Source of the DNA: Leishmania infantum JPCM5
Lineage: Eukaryota; Euglenozoa; Kinetoplastea; Trypanosomatida; Trypanosomatidae
Direction of reading: 5' to 3'
NCBI RefSeq assembly: GCF_000002875.2
Contig: NC_009400.2
Coordinates: 613,061 to 677,060 of the forward strand
Length of the DNA stretch: 64,000 bases
The notes under the pieces were generated by a model that worked only from the letters and a program-made list of their open reading frames with translations, made no database searches and was not told the origin of the DNA. Below are positions 21,201 through 30,498 of the stretch, piece after piece. Positions within the stretch are counted from its first letter, which is position 1. Every line of letters starts with the position of its first letter. The position numbers and the translations under genes were made by a program.

Positions 21201-21718
21201 ATAGGTGCTACGCACTGCACTAGCAACGCAAAAAACTCGTCTGTGCCACAGCGCGTTTTTATCTTTTGCAGCATATCTTTCTGGAGAACCTCGTTTGCAG
21301 AAAAGCGCGGTATCGGTAGCAGCATTACCGCCAACAGCTTGAGGAGCTGGGGAAGCAGTGTGTCACTGAAGCTCATTCCATGCGCCAAGAGCAACGGTAC
21401 CACCAGCTTTTCTGCCACCATCATTTCGCACATAAATATGAATTCTGTACGACTCACGTCGCCTCCGGCAAGCTGAGCTTCAGCGTCGTCATTATCGTAG
21501 TCAAAGTCCTCATCAGTGGTTTCATTGTAGATCTGACGCTCTCGAAGTGCCTCGATGCGCTCTACAACGCGAGTGCGCTCGCGCAAGAGTCGATTGCGAA
21601 GCAGTTTCGCCGCCGCGCATGCCTCAAAAATGCTAGACAAAGAAGGAACTCGGTCGAGAGAAATGGCCAGAGCATCCACAGAAAGAAGGATTTGTCGTTT
21701 CACTGCTTCTGCAGACAT
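18266..21718 (-). CDS. TIMELESS: Timeless/Tof1-like replication fork protection protein
   Basis: The protein has 1150 residues with the ATG at 21718, close to the strand-switch region. Timeless/Tof1 travels with the replisome, pairs with Tipin/Csm3, and couples helicase and polymerases under stress. The N-terminal half is long alpha-helical repeats. About residues 184-204 (EDVIILEIVLTVITYLLDGH) match the conserved Timeless N-domain helix, and about residues 860-905 (HWRVNDADVNIALTFLMDTL, then FFNVAFLLLMREVL) match the second conserved block. An acidic linker lies at about 720-790, and a basic nuclear-localisation-like cluster (KRRHRHGHGEKKRRRHD) near residue 1070. It is the first gene of the leftward array and its 3' UTR carries SIDER copy 2. 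The protein is divergent from animal Timeless, but the two blocks and the overall architecture agree. Confidence 0.75.
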   Translation of the reverse strand: MSAEAVKRQILLSVDALAISLDRVPSLSSIFEACAAAKLLRNRLLRERTRVVERIEALRERQIYNETTDEDFDYDNDDAEAQLAGGDVSRTEFIFMCEMMVAEKLVVPLLLAHGMSFSDTLLPQLLKLLAVMLLPIPRFSANEVLQKDMLQKIKTRCGTDEFFALLVQCVAPIAEKRTTGELQREDVIILEIVLTVITYLLDGHPTNTERIIGAFCRNHGVELLLVVINQNYSRIHGINAAANSDSSNEAVNNLDGRKNEGHERDTSGVSLKLDQVRDEIHLEEEGSDVGLEDDDSVPASRSSDMMHRALDQEFEKQVNNLLESDEQLWKWNCLVLAAMASIIWCVPAEELAHLTVLGHTSDSSPDRVLSTLLNGQHFRDCKKASDKWRFVARSRNGAVTSNGILVRASSGSVTGGRAIGTVFSLLGPRRKDPLEAMKDVDLRKRGRFVKGMYQDLTPKCNIPLPTKIQLSHQNSAFLSFGFEPLSVMTFSKLQDAAAAVESATKEHKEVVVGYKGSGETVEVTSPLDTAMYQNLGNVLHYMTICRCILRYVRLITEQLKTEKQSFLVVFPQQWQSVSAIISLDYVELGFSVLRSFLDCKDIRRREDISIAVGYLAEILLLLNSLLQGEIAADPAVQVAAHALASSVLYKEENIKAVFGLLSEYSRRVIAIRKAQVFTLFTFSVFQLMEKCSYKGNLLLPKRSKQQKKTAPADEAEDMGGAENQDDNESVDSAALEDLSEEMLRGMADMIDDEKGDDNTWRPDFEASVQSSVALEQKVPSAAADLPEPAFEPVGSSASVDGDGLGPSKRATSQGRPSSIASSDRTALSTISSEREVAVSGFFHRLASPKNISLVYSTLRHWRVNDADVNIALTFLMDTLVRHNCESVFFNVAFLLLMREVLVNGEKTHAPLYAVCDRIVYDFFNPSFAKAQDARAASVLQLEVENGMLSGAQSYLGFEVSLRCTRALFNLSTLDYTYIEEKGMPHLMSYTAIPLSHENISDAKREEFTAVADETISTRSPDSRSRRQRRTATSAGDTSQRDGSKLASEVEDGDERAVLSPSPAAEGCDNKLERGWKRRHRHGHGEKKRRRHDVYDAVAADEDDASGRDSESATDMTKTEDVAAATAAQPGAVAAPLFGAAKGISVAEDAQ

Positions 21719-23610
21719 GGTTCTGTTTTTTTTTTAGATGTAGTGTATGGGTGTGAAGTAAAATGGAGGATGAATAGTCTATAAGGCGGTCGAGGTGCTC
21801 TGCATTCTTGAATATGGGCAGTTGTCTGCAACACCCTGCAAGCCACTTAATTCTCCTGCAGCCGTCTCAGCCTTCAACGACGATACGAAAAAAAAAGATA
21901 TATATGTATATAGTACATATTATTAAAGAGGTGCAAGCATATAAGAAAAATGAAGCATTCAAGTTAAGGTGACATCTCAATTCACGAAAGCTGCGTTCAA
22001 TAGAGCTAAAGAAATGATTGTCATGCACGAGCATGCGGCAGGACAAAAAAATTCATACTAGCAAGGCATTTCATTCTGTTTCACCTCAGTGAAAGTGGTG
22101 GGTTTCTTCGCGCAGTCCGAGCAGCACATGCGTGGGTTACCGCATCGCAGACCGCTTAGGCTCTCTATTTTTCTCATTAGTGAAATGCGGATACATATTG
22201 CGTCTTTTATGAAAAGACCTTTTTTTTCACAACAAAAACAATGTGCCAAGATACTTGGCATCGATGCACATCCATTCTAGAGGGGGAAAAGGCGCAAATT
22301 GGCGCAGAACGGTACTGACTGAAGAGATTTCAACAAGATCAAATCAAACCTGCGAAGACCGGCCATCGCCTGTGTCCGTGACACTTTGAATCAATTGCAG
22401 GTGGTGTATTTGCCAGCAATGCCGAGAAAAGAGATTTCTTTTCGCTTAGCGTATTATTCCGGTAGAGCATTGGTAGCAGCAGACAAAAAAGCACCGCAGC
22501 TTTTTACCTTCGTAGAGCAAGCGAAGCTACGCAGCAACGGATTCCCTCAGGAAAAAAACGAAAAGACAAGCGGACTTTTTCAGAGAGGGAGAAACTTATG
22601 GCTAGAAGAGTGGGACACTCGCTGCTGTCGCTTATCAGCTTTTATCTGGCGCAGGACGTTTTGTGAAGCCAATTGAGAATAATTGGTGCTTCGCCTAGCG
22701 CCGCGGAGCTCTTGCCGAACAACCTTAGAATCAAACACGTTGTAGGTTCGGCGTGTGGTATTACCGTTCACTTCGTTCATCATCGCCCTCTCGTGAAAAG
22801 GTGTCCGAACGCGCTTGTTAAATTGTGTGCCGGTGAGGCGACCGTCTGCGCGACCTTTTCGCCAAAGCACTGCCCTGCGAGCACCTGCGGCGAAGTAGTT
22901 CTTGAAACACATGAAAATGCACTGGGGGATTTGGAGGGCAAGCGGAGGGGAGGACAAGGGAAGGTGGAAAGTCGAGCATGATGCAGTAAAGGATAGTTTC
23001 TATGCCCTTTGAACCGACACGGCCTGACTTCATTAGCGGCTGTGTGGTGCTCTCGACACGTGGGTGCAGTAGCACGCACGGCCTCTTTGCGCCTGCTATT
23101 GCTGATTGAGCAACCGTTGAGATCTTGGTTTTTTTTTTCGCGCGACGCCAACAGAGCCTCATTTGTTTTGAGCATTGCAGCGATGCTTCTGTCAATCACC
23201 AATTCGACTGTAGAAGGAAAGGAACACAAAGGAAGAGCCGAAGACGTCAGGGGGGGGGGCAGAAATATTATCACTGCAAGCACAGAGTTGAGTAGTCGAC
23301 GCGAGAGGCTGCCGCCGCTTCACATTCGCAGGATATTCCCTCTTCCTATCGTTTTGCTCTCGCAAGCGGCCTCGACTTTTCCAATGTCCTAATGACAGTT
23401 GTGCCAAACTTTACAAGGTGCGCAGCTCTCAGACAAGAAGCAAAAGCAGGAATGCAAGTTGCTCAGAAGGACTGCCGCTATACTCTTTGTAGATTAGCTG
23501 CAGAGGCCTTGTTTTGGGAGGCACCACGTTGCTCCTAACACCTCTTTTATACGTCCGGCACTTCTCATAAAGCTATTGGGGCCCACAAGCTGGGCAATCT
23601 CCCTCTGGTA

Positions 23611-24494
23611 TCAATGATTGGAGCAGGGACGTTGCATTCGAATGTAGACAATAGTAAAGTGGTGGATCGTACCCTCAACCAAGCGCCTTTGCCCCCCCCC
23701 CCCCGCTGTTTTCACAGCAGTGCTTGCTTGTCTATTTTTTTTTGACTCAACCTCGTTTTTCGTTTTCTTTGGGGATCGCTGTCTCCTTCCGCTGCACGAT
23801 GCTATGAAGAATCTGTTACTCAAACCCCTTTTCAACACCAGGTCGCACTTGTTCTCCCGCAATAATTGGTATTCACTATGGACGTCGAGATTGCCGTAAA
23901 ATACATCTACACCGCCATACTGATGGTCTTTTCCGTCGTCACTGTTGAGGGGTCCAAAGCTTCCACTGACGGCGCTGCAAAGATGCGACGCATGCTGCGG
24001 AAGTTCATGTAAGCCGTTCTCCAGGTTGTCGACTTGCAGCGTCATACAACAGAGGATGGGTATGTAGTGTCCGCCTCTGTTGCCACGAGTAGAGCAAAAC
24101 AAACAAGAAAAAAAAACATCGCCACCGCGTGCGCTGCTTTCCTTTTCCACCGATGGTGAGCATCATATCTATTTGTATGTGAGTGCATATCGGTAGCGTA
24201 GATGGCTTTTATGACATCCGAATCACAGTAAGAACCTTTTTGTATTACCATATCAGTGTACGACGTATAGCAAACATTACTCTTGTCCATGCCTGCATTG
24301 CTTTGTAGTGCCGGATCACACTCTCCGAACAGACATCCATTGAGCAGATTCTGGCCAACGCAGCTTGGTCCCTCCAGCAAACTCCACTCGCTTATGTCTT
24401 TTGACCCCTCTTCATCGGCTTGGAGGGCATGCTCCATATATCTAGTTGGGATGATCCCAGGTTGAGCTGTGCTCTTTCTCTTTCGTCTCTCCAT
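23611..24494 (-). pseudogene. Possible decayed gene inside the strand-switch region (two overlapping frames)
   Basis: Two minus-strand frames overlap here. One (about 24494 down to 24042) reads from MERRKRKSTAQ through ordinary-looking protein text to KRKAAHAV and a hydrophobic segment AMFFFLVCFALLVA, then stops. The other (24150 down to 23611) continues in a different frame with LENGLHELPQHASHL and DVFYGNLDVHSEYQLL. The changeover lies by a 9-A run at 24108-24116, a typical place for a frameshift or a sequencing slip. Taken together they would resemble a type II membrane protein, but I recognise no family. The 5' end abuts the ERO1 leader. Chance open frames in AT-richer DNA remain possible. 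Confidence 0.28.
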
Positions 24495-24537
24495 CTTTGA
24501 TCCTGTTTCTGCGTTTCCACACACATTCGATTCTTTC

Positions 24538-24539
24538 AG
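24538..24539 (+). promoter_or_regulatory. Predicted spliced-leader acceptor AG for ERO1
   Basis: A long pyrimidine-rich tract (about 24468-24537) ends in TTCTTTCAG. The next ATG downstream is 24566, giving a leader of about 26 nt. The in-frame ATG at 24497 lies upstream of this AG, so the acceptor argues for the shorter ERO1 start. This is prediction from sequence pattern only. Confidence 0.6.
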
Positions 24540-24565
24540 AGAACCAAGCATTTTCTGTTGTGCGC

Positions 24566-25897
24566 ATGTGTCGAATGAATATCGAGGTTACTATTAAGTG
24601 CGCTTGCAGTGTGCTTCTCGTCTTGTTCCTTGTTTTCACGCACGAGACACCGAAACCAACAGCTGGCCCTGCTGTCAACTTCAACCCCGTGAGGTCTCGG
24701 ATCGTGCTGAACACTACAAAACTGGACTACGGGTATTGCCACTCCTCCCCTGCTGAGATCGACGAGGGCACTAAATCACTTCTCGACATTCTCAACCGTA
24801 TTACAGTATCACCTTACTTTCGCTATTTCAAGGTCAACAGCGCAAAACCGTGCCCTTACTGGGCAGTAAGCCTTTTGTGCACCAGCGCCGAAAACACCTG
24901 TGATGTGTGCAAATGTGACGAAAATTCCATCCCGGAGGCCCTACGCGCCGATGAGGATATGAGCGAGCTCAACACCCCCGATGGCAGCGTTGCGAAGACA
25001 GTGCTGCAACCTGTGAACCTTGACGACTGGGGAGATTGGCTGAAAGCAGACGACGGGGCGGAGTACGTGGACCTGGCATCCAATCCCGAGGGCAACACAG
25101 GATACTCTGGCCCTCTTGCAGCGCAGGTGTGGCGTGCCATCTATGCCGAAAACTGCTTGTCGTCGGACAAAGACGGAACATGTCAGGAGTTGTCCATCCT
25201 GCGGACGCTGTTGAGCGGACTGCACATGTCCATCAACATCCATGTCTGCACAAGCTTTTACAAGGACCCCGAGCTTTCTTCACCGCAACGCAATGCTGGC
25301 ATTTACAACAACCCAAATATTTCTTTCTTTCCAAACTGCCAGATGTACAACAAGCGTATCGCACCGTTTCCTGACTTTGTGGGCAACTTGTATATTCTTT
25401 ATCAGTTCACCCTTCGTGCACTCGCCAAGTCAAGGTCGTTCTTCACAAATGATGTCAGCATCTTCAACACGGGTGCTAGAGGTGAGGCAACGCTTACTGA
25501 CCTGCAGCTTCATGACAACATCAAAGAGCTGTTCAACTCACGCCTTATATGCTCTCCCACCTTTGATGAGGGGGCGTTTCTTGAGTCTGAGAAGGGTCGG
25601 TCCCTGATCCCCCAGTTTAAAGCGATGATGCTGAACGTGACCCGCCTGATGGACTGCGTGACGTGTGAGAAGTGCCGCATTTGGGGCAAATTGGAGACTA
25701 AAGGCATTGCAGTAGCAATGAAGGTCATAATGAACCCGGAGAATGAGCGGATAACTTTGGATAGATCGGAAATGGTGACATTGGTGAACCTTGCACGCCA
25801 GTTGGCGTTTTCGGTTCGCAACGCGCAGCGCCTGGGCTCAGTTTGCAGCGAAGATGATTGCGCGAGAGGGTTGTCAAGGCCGCGCCCATCCCAATAG
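24566..25897 (+). CDS. ERO1: Endoplasmic reticulum oxidoreductin 1 (ERO1)
   Basis: The protein has 443 residues from the ATG at 24566, chosen because it follows the predicted splice acceptor. It starts with a hydrophobic signal sequence (CACSVLLVLFLVF). ERO1 is the FAD-dependent thiol oxidase that re-oxidises protein disulfide isomerase in the ER lumen. Family landmarks are clear: YFRYFKVNSAKPCPYW near residues 85-100; the shuttle-cysteine region CDVCKCDENSIPE near 111-123; YVDLASNPEGNTGYSGP near 166-182, typical of the FAD site; GLHMSINIHVC; and the active-site cluster CVTCEKCRIWGKLETKG beginning at Cys364. It ends shortly after, without a membrane anchor. It is the first gene of the rightward array. 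The family call is very secure; only the exact start is uncertain. Confidence 0.95.
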   Translation: MCRMNIEVTIKCACSVLLVLFLVFTHETPKPTAGPAVNFNPVRSRIVLNTTKLDYGYCHSSPAEIDEGTKSLLDILNRITVSPYFRYFKVNSAKPCPYWAVSLLCTSAENTCDVCKCDENSIPEALRADEDMSELNTPDGSVAKTVLQPVNLDDWGDWLKADDGAEYVDLASNPEGNTGYSGPLAAQVWRAIYAENCLSSDKDGTCQELSILRTLLSGLHMSINIHVCTSFYKDPELSSPQRNAGIYNNPNISFFPNCQMYNKRIAPFPDFVGNLYILYQFTLRALAKSRSFFTNDVSIFNTGARGEATLTDLQLHDNIKELFNSRLICSPTFDEGAFLESEKGRSLIPQFKAMMLNVTRLMDCVTCEKCRIWGKLETKGIAVAMKVIMNPENERITLDRSEMVTLVNLARQLAFSVRNAQRLGSVCSEDDCARGLSRPRPSQ

Positions 25898-26475
25898 GCT
25901 CTTTAGCCATGAGAGTGTCAGACTATTTGCCTTTTTGCTTGCCAGGCATCTGCAAATCAGATTTGCTTGGCTCTGGTGCACGTGTAACCTGTGTCGTGCG
26001 ACTGCGTGGTGCTTGAACTTTCTTCGCTGAAGGCCTCCGCTAACCTTGCAGGGTGGGCTGTAAGTAGATTGGGCTTTTTTTTCCTTGAGCTCAAAAATGA
26101 GCCTCTCACGATAGAAAGCGAAGGAGCATGGAACTGAGAAATGCCTGGACGTTTCGAAGTGCACACCCGTGTGTGTGTCGCGTACCCTGAGGATACAGAG
26201 GTCACCAGCCGAAGTTGTCTCTGCCTTGCTCGCACGGCTGCATGACGTTTGGAGCATAATCCTTGCTTCTCTACCTCTTGCACCTGCCCACGTCGTCACA
26301 CTCATCACCGCTCGCCGCACTAGTACATTTTCCTTCTTTTTTTTCGTTGTTCACTGTCTCCTGCTTCTAGTGAGTAACTTTACCGCGGCACAAGTTTCAT
26401 CCGCTTTCAAGCCGTGCAGTAAAATAGACTTAAATGACATCATAGACGCTCACCCTTCTGTATCCCACGCACAAC
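25898..26475. other. ERO1-POLA intergenic region
   Basis: This is the ERO1 3' UTR followed by the POLA leader. A polypyrimidine tract at about 26320-26367 directs splicing of the next gene, so ERO1 polyadenylation is expected upstream of it. No gene was seen. Confidence 0.6.
26369..26370 (+). promoter_or_regulatory. Predicted spliced-leader acceptor AG for POLA
   Basis: A strong T/C tract with a long T-run ends in CTGCTTCTAG. It leaves a leader of about 105 nt before the ATG at 26476. Confidence 0.5.
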
Positions 26476-29400
26476 ATGTCGGGCGGCAATGATGGAGCAT
26501 CGTGGCGGCTGTCTCGCAAGCCCAATGCTCCCAACTTTGACGAGACACAGGAGGATCAGTGGAGGTCGTTGAGGGAAGAGGTGCTTCAGTCTGATGAGGA
26601 CGAGAATATCCCGGAGTCCGGCGACCTTACTATTCCACAGCTCCCCTCAGCGAAGAAAGCAGCGAAAAAACTGAGAAAGCCCCCATCGGGTGCAAAACCG
26701 ACCCCAAAGCCGAAGCAGCAGACTCTTGCCCAGTCTATGAGCGACATGGACATGGAGCGCTTGTTGAAGCGGTACCGCATTGACGAGGATATCGATATCG
26801 CAGAGGACATCGACATGTCACACCTGCTGCAGCTCCACAGTGATTCCGACGATGGCGGCGATGCGCAAGAGGCAACTCTGACCGCCGACGAGTTCCTAGC
26901 GAGACTGGCGAGGGCAGAGGCAGCGCCGGCAGCGAGCATTGCCAAAGAAAAGCGCAAGAGCGGAGAGAACGTGACTGTGGTTGCACTGAAAGATGAGTTG
27001 TTCAATGTTGAAAGAGACCAAAGTGCAAAGCCGCTTCGCCCAAGGCCAGCACCAGGAGCAGGCGGTGGTGCGGGCTACCGAAATGAGGAAACGCCAAAGC
27101 AAGCCATTGAGCTTACCGCAACGTTGGCACCACAGATGGACGCTGCGCAGTTCGTGTCGCCAGCGGTGCCATACAAGTCGGGGGAAATGACTGAAGGCCT
27201 TTTTTACTGGTTCGATGCTCGTGAGCAACCTCACACACTTTCCGTCGACCCTGGATCGCTGTTTCTCTTTGGGAAGATGGCGGTGGAGAAGAACGGGCGC
27301 ACCTCCTACCTATCGTGCTGCGTGCGCGTGCGCAACATGTACCGCAGCGTTTTTGTTCTACCGAAAGCGGGCTCCTCGCAGGAGGATGTCGTGAAGGAAA
27401 TCAACGACATCTGCCGCAACCAGGGAATAGAGCAGCGGCGCATCAAATTTGTGGAGCGCTACTACGCTTTTGAGGTGCCAGGCGTTCCCCACGAAAAGAC
27501 GCAATGGGCGAAACTGCGATATCCTGGCCGCTACCCACCACTGAATGCGAAGGGGCCGTTTCGCCATATTCTGATCATCATGGGCGCTTCCTCGTCCCTA
27601 CTGGAGCTATTTTTGATCAAGCGAAAGTTGAAAGGGCCCAGCTTTCTGCGCATCAGCGGCCTTGTCGCGTCGGCGAATCGCATTTCGCACTGCGCTCTTG
27701 AGTTTAGTGTCGACTCCCCGAAGAACCTTCGCGCAGAGGACACAAAGCTACCGGTTCCACCGTTTACGCTGGCAAGCATTCAGATACATACCCAGCTCGA
27801 CAGCAAAGGCGCCTGCAACGAGATTCTCATCGCATCAGTTGCCATCTACAAAGACGTCAACATCGAGAACACGATCCGCTACATTCCTGACAATATTCTG
27901 ACTGGCGTGCGCCCTGCCTCAATGAGCACCCCTCTGCCGATCGACCTGGAAAGCTACTGCAGCGCCAAAGGTCTACCCGGCGTGCGCCGCTTTGCCAACG
28001 AGCGCGCACTGCTCGACTGGCTCGCACAGCAACTCGGCAAGATCGATGCAGACATGATGATTGGCCACAACTTTCTGGGCTTCACACTGGATATACTTCT
28101 CCGTCGATACCAGGAGCTGAGCATCTCGTCGTGGTCCACCATTGGCCGCCTGGACCTGAAACGACTGCCGCGCTTCCAGGGAACCGCCACTAACGTGAAT
28201 CAGGAAAAAGAGACGTGCATTGGGCGCCTTGTCGTGGACTCCTACTCACTCTCGCGCGAGCACTACAAGACGGTGAATTACAGGCTGCTGTCGCTTGCAG
28301 ACCAGATGCAGCTGCAGGGGATTACGAAGGGCAGCAACAACTTCGAGCCTGGCACCTCGGTGCTCACACCTGCGATGCTGTCGGCATCGCGCGACATCTA
28401 CGATGTGCTGCTGCAGGTGTGCAACTGCGCTGTGTTGTCCACAGCGGTCGTCTCACATCTCGATGTGATTCGACTGACCAAGCGCCTCACCACGATTGCA
28501 GGAAACCTGTGGAGCCGTACTCTCTTCGGTGCCCGCTCCGAGCGCATCGAGTACCTCCTGCTGCACACGTTCCACGACCTCAAGTTCATTACCCCTGATC
28601 GCTATGTGCAGAACTTCAAGCGGGGCCGCGACGACGAGGAGGAGGAGGATGGGAAGCGGAAGGCCAAGTACCAAGGCGGCATGGTGCTCGACCCCAAGTG
28701 CGGCCTTTACTCGGATTACATTCTCCTCCTCGACTTCAACTCCCTGTACCCGTCGCTGATTCAGGAGTTCAACATTTGCTTCACCACCGTCGATCGCGAA
28801 AGTGGGAGCGAGATTGACGTACCACCACCAGAGAACCTCATCTGTGCTTCGTGCGCCGCAGCAGGCCTCTCCGCTCCGTGCTTGCACAAGTGTGTGCTGC
28901 CGAAGGTGATCAAGAGTCTCGTAGACAGCCGTCGCGAGGTGAAGCGGTTGATGAAGATAGAGAAGGACGCGAACAACCTGGCGCTGCTGGAGATTCGCCA
29001 GAAGGCGCTGAAGCTGACGGCAAACAGCATGTACGGCTGCCTCGGCTTCGAGTACTCACGCTTTCACGCTCAGCCGCTCGCCGAGCTTGTCACGCGGCAA
29101 GGCCGTCTGGCTCTGCAGAGCACGGTAGACCTCATCCCCCAGCTGAACCCTTCCCTGCGCGTGATATACGGCGATACCGACTCCGTCATGATCCAGACGG
29201 GAATCAAGAACGACATCAAGGCTGTCAGGGACCTCGGACTAGACCTGAAGGCAAAGATCAACAAGCGCTACCAAAGCCTCGAGATCGACATTGATGGCGT
29301 CTTTCGCGCTATTCTGCTGCTGAAGAAGAAAAAGTACGCCGCACTGACGGTGACGGACTGGCAGGGCGAGGGCAAGACATACAAGAAAGAGGTGAAGGGG

Positions 29401-30498
29401 CTCGATATGGTGCGGCGTGATTGGTGCCCGCTCTCAAAGTGTGTGTGCGACTCGGTGCTGAGTCGCGTGCTGAACGCGGAGGGCAGCGAGGACATTCTGG
29501 ACTACGTCATGAACTACATGCGGGATGTGTCGGAGAAGGTGCGGGCCGGGCGCTACACGCTCGACAACTTTGTCATCTCGAAGAGCTTGACGAAGGAGCC
29601 GGAGGCGTACCGTGGCAACAGCTTTCCTCACGCCACTGTTGCGCTGCGGATGAAGCAGCGGAAGGAGCTGGTGCGCGTCGGTGACCTGATCCCGTATGTC
29701 ATCTGCACCGGCGACCGGCTGAGCGACAAGGCGTTTCATGTGGAGGAGGTGCGGCAGAACAGCCAGTTGCAAATCGACTCGGAGTGGTATCTGTCCGTGC
29801 AGATCTATCCCCCAGTCATGCGCCTGTGCGAGCACATTCAGGGCTTCTCAAACGCGCAGCTGAGCGAGGCAATGGGGATCGCCTGCCACACCGGCGCCAA
29901 GCTGGAGGAAGAAGAGGCGGAAACGATGAACGACTTCTCGCACAGCTCCCTCTTTCAGAGTCGAAAGTTAGAGGAGTGCTTCCCAGCAGCCCTGTCGCTG
30001 CAGGTGGCATGCACACATTGCCGCCTCATGACCCCAATCAATCCGCACACGCGCGTGATGGAGGTGCTCGCTGACCAGGAAAGGCAACGAGACCGGTTTG
30101 ACCTGTACGTGTGCGTCAGCTGCCGCAAGTCGCTGCCGGTAGACTACGTCGCCAACTGCTTCACCCAGACGTGCTACGGCATTATCCGGCAGTTTTACCA
30201 GTGCGGCGGCAGCGCGGCTGCCGTCAAGGCAGTGCGAACACAGTTCACGTACTACCGCGCGCTGTTTGATGTGCCGCACGCGCCAGGCTGCCCGGCGCGG
30301 GTGAAGGATGCCCACTACTACCAAGCGCGCCGCTGCCTCGGCGTGGATCGCCGGCTGTACACGTTAGCGGAGGCGGCAGACCCGGCGGTACAGGAGGTGG
30401 CCGACCCAGTCGACCCCCTCAACGCTGCTGCGGAGACTATATACAAGCGCATCGACCACCTGTTCATAAATCTCGACTCCCTCTTCGCCGGCATCTAA
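26476..30498 (+). CDS. POLA1: DNA polymerase alpha catalytic subunit
   Basis: This is a family B replicative polymerase of 1340 residues, a size typical of Pol alpha p180, which extends primase RNA primers in the nucleus. The acidic, low-complexity N-terminus (to about residue 200) is followed by the exonuclease-like domain, with YYAFEVPGVP and the Pol alpha-specific LIKRKLKGPSFLRI. The polymerase core has motif A DFNSLYPSLIQEFN (Asp753), motif B KLTANSMYG (about 846-854) and motif C YGDTDSV (Tyr898). The C-terminal metal-binding region has CTHC (Cys1179) and a further CVSC pair. Pol alpha is distinguished from delta by the QEFNICFTT stretch and the C-terminal architecture. Active-site residues are intact. 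It lies between ERO1 and CFAP57 on the same strand. Confidence 0.96.
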   Translation: MSGGNDGASWRLSRKPNAPNFDETQEDQWRSLREEVLQSDEDENIPESGDLTIPQLPSAKKAAKKLRKPPSGAKPTPKPKQQTLAQSMSDMDMERLLKRYRIDEDIDIAEDIDMSHLLQLHSDSDDGGDAQEATLTADEFLARLARAEAAPAASIAKEKRKSGENVTVVALKDELFNVERDQSAKPLRPRPAPGAGGGAGYRNEETPKQAIELTATLAPQMDAAQFVSPAVPYKSGEMTEGLFYWFDAREQPHTLSVDPGSLFLFGKMAVEKNGRTSYLSCCVRVRNMYRSVFVLPKAGSSQEDVVKEINDICRNQGIEQRRIKFVERYYAFEVPGVPHEKTQWAKLRYPGRYPPLNAKGPFRHILIIMGASSSLLELFLIKRKLKGPSFLRISGLVASANRISHCALEFSVDSPKNLRAEDTKLPVPPFTLASIQIHTQLDSKGACNEILIASVAIYKDVNIENTIRYIPDNILTGVRPASMSTPLPIDLESYCSAKGLPGVRRFANERALLDWLAQQLGKIDADMMIGHNFLGFTLDILLRRYQELSISSWSTIGRLDLKRLPRFQGTATNVNQEKETCIGRLVVDSYSLSREHYKTVNYRLLSLADQMQLQGITKGSNNFEPGTSVLTPAMLSASRDIYDVLLQVCNCAVLSTAVVSHLDVIRLTKRLTTIAGNLWSRTLFGARSERIEYLLLHTFHDLKFITPDRYVQNFKRGRDDEEEEDGKRKAKYQGGMVLDPKCGLYSDYILLLDFNSLYPSLIQEFNICFTTVDRESGSEIDVPPPENLICASCAAAGLSAPCLHKCVLPKVIKSLVDSRREVKRLMKIEKDANNLALLEIRQKALKLTANSMYGCLGFEYSRFHAQPLAELVTRQGRLALQSTVDLIPQLNPSLRVIYGDTDSVMIQTGIKNDIKAVRDLGLDLKAKINKRYQSLEIDIDGVFRAILLLKKKKYAALTVTDWQGEGKTYKKEVKGLDMVRRDWCPLSKCVCDSVLSRVLNAEGSEDILDYVMNYMRDVSEKVRAGRYTLDNFVISKSLTKEPEAYRGNSFPHATVALRMKQRKELVRVGDLIPYVICTGDRLSDKAFHVEEVRQNSQLQIDSEWYLSVQIYPPVMRLCEHIQGFSNAQLSEAMGIACHTGAKLEEEEAETMNDFSHSSLFQSRKLEECFPAALSLQVACTHCRLMTPINPHTRVMEVLADQERQRDRFDLYVCVSCRKSLPVDYVANCFTQTCYGIIRQFYQCGGSAAAVKAVRTQFTYYRALFDVPHAPGCPARVKDAHYYQARRCLGVDRRLYTLAEAADPAVQEVADPVDPLNAAAETIYKRIDHLFINLDSLFAGI

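Larger units (their letters stand above)
21719..24565. promoter_or_regulatory. Divergent strand-switch region, probable bidirectional Pol II start zone
   Basis: All genes to the left are on the minus strand and all to the right are on the plus strand, so this ~2.8 kb separates two divergent polycistronic units. It is visibly AT-richer than the arrays (for example 21889-21925, with TATATATGTATATAG). It contains homopolymer runs: 10 G at 23250-23259 and 13 C at 23692-23704. In trypanosomatids such divergent regions are known sites of dispersed Pol II initiation, with modified histones and often G-tracts. No TATA-type promoter should be assumed from the AT tract. A replication origin is also plausible by position. 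No tRNA or snRNA gene was seen. Confidence 0.75.

Noticed and set aside
21889..21925. TATA-like sequence in the strand-switch region
   Set aside because: AT-rich tract noted, but trypanosomatid Pol II starts do not use a known TATA box, so it is not called as a promoter element by itself.
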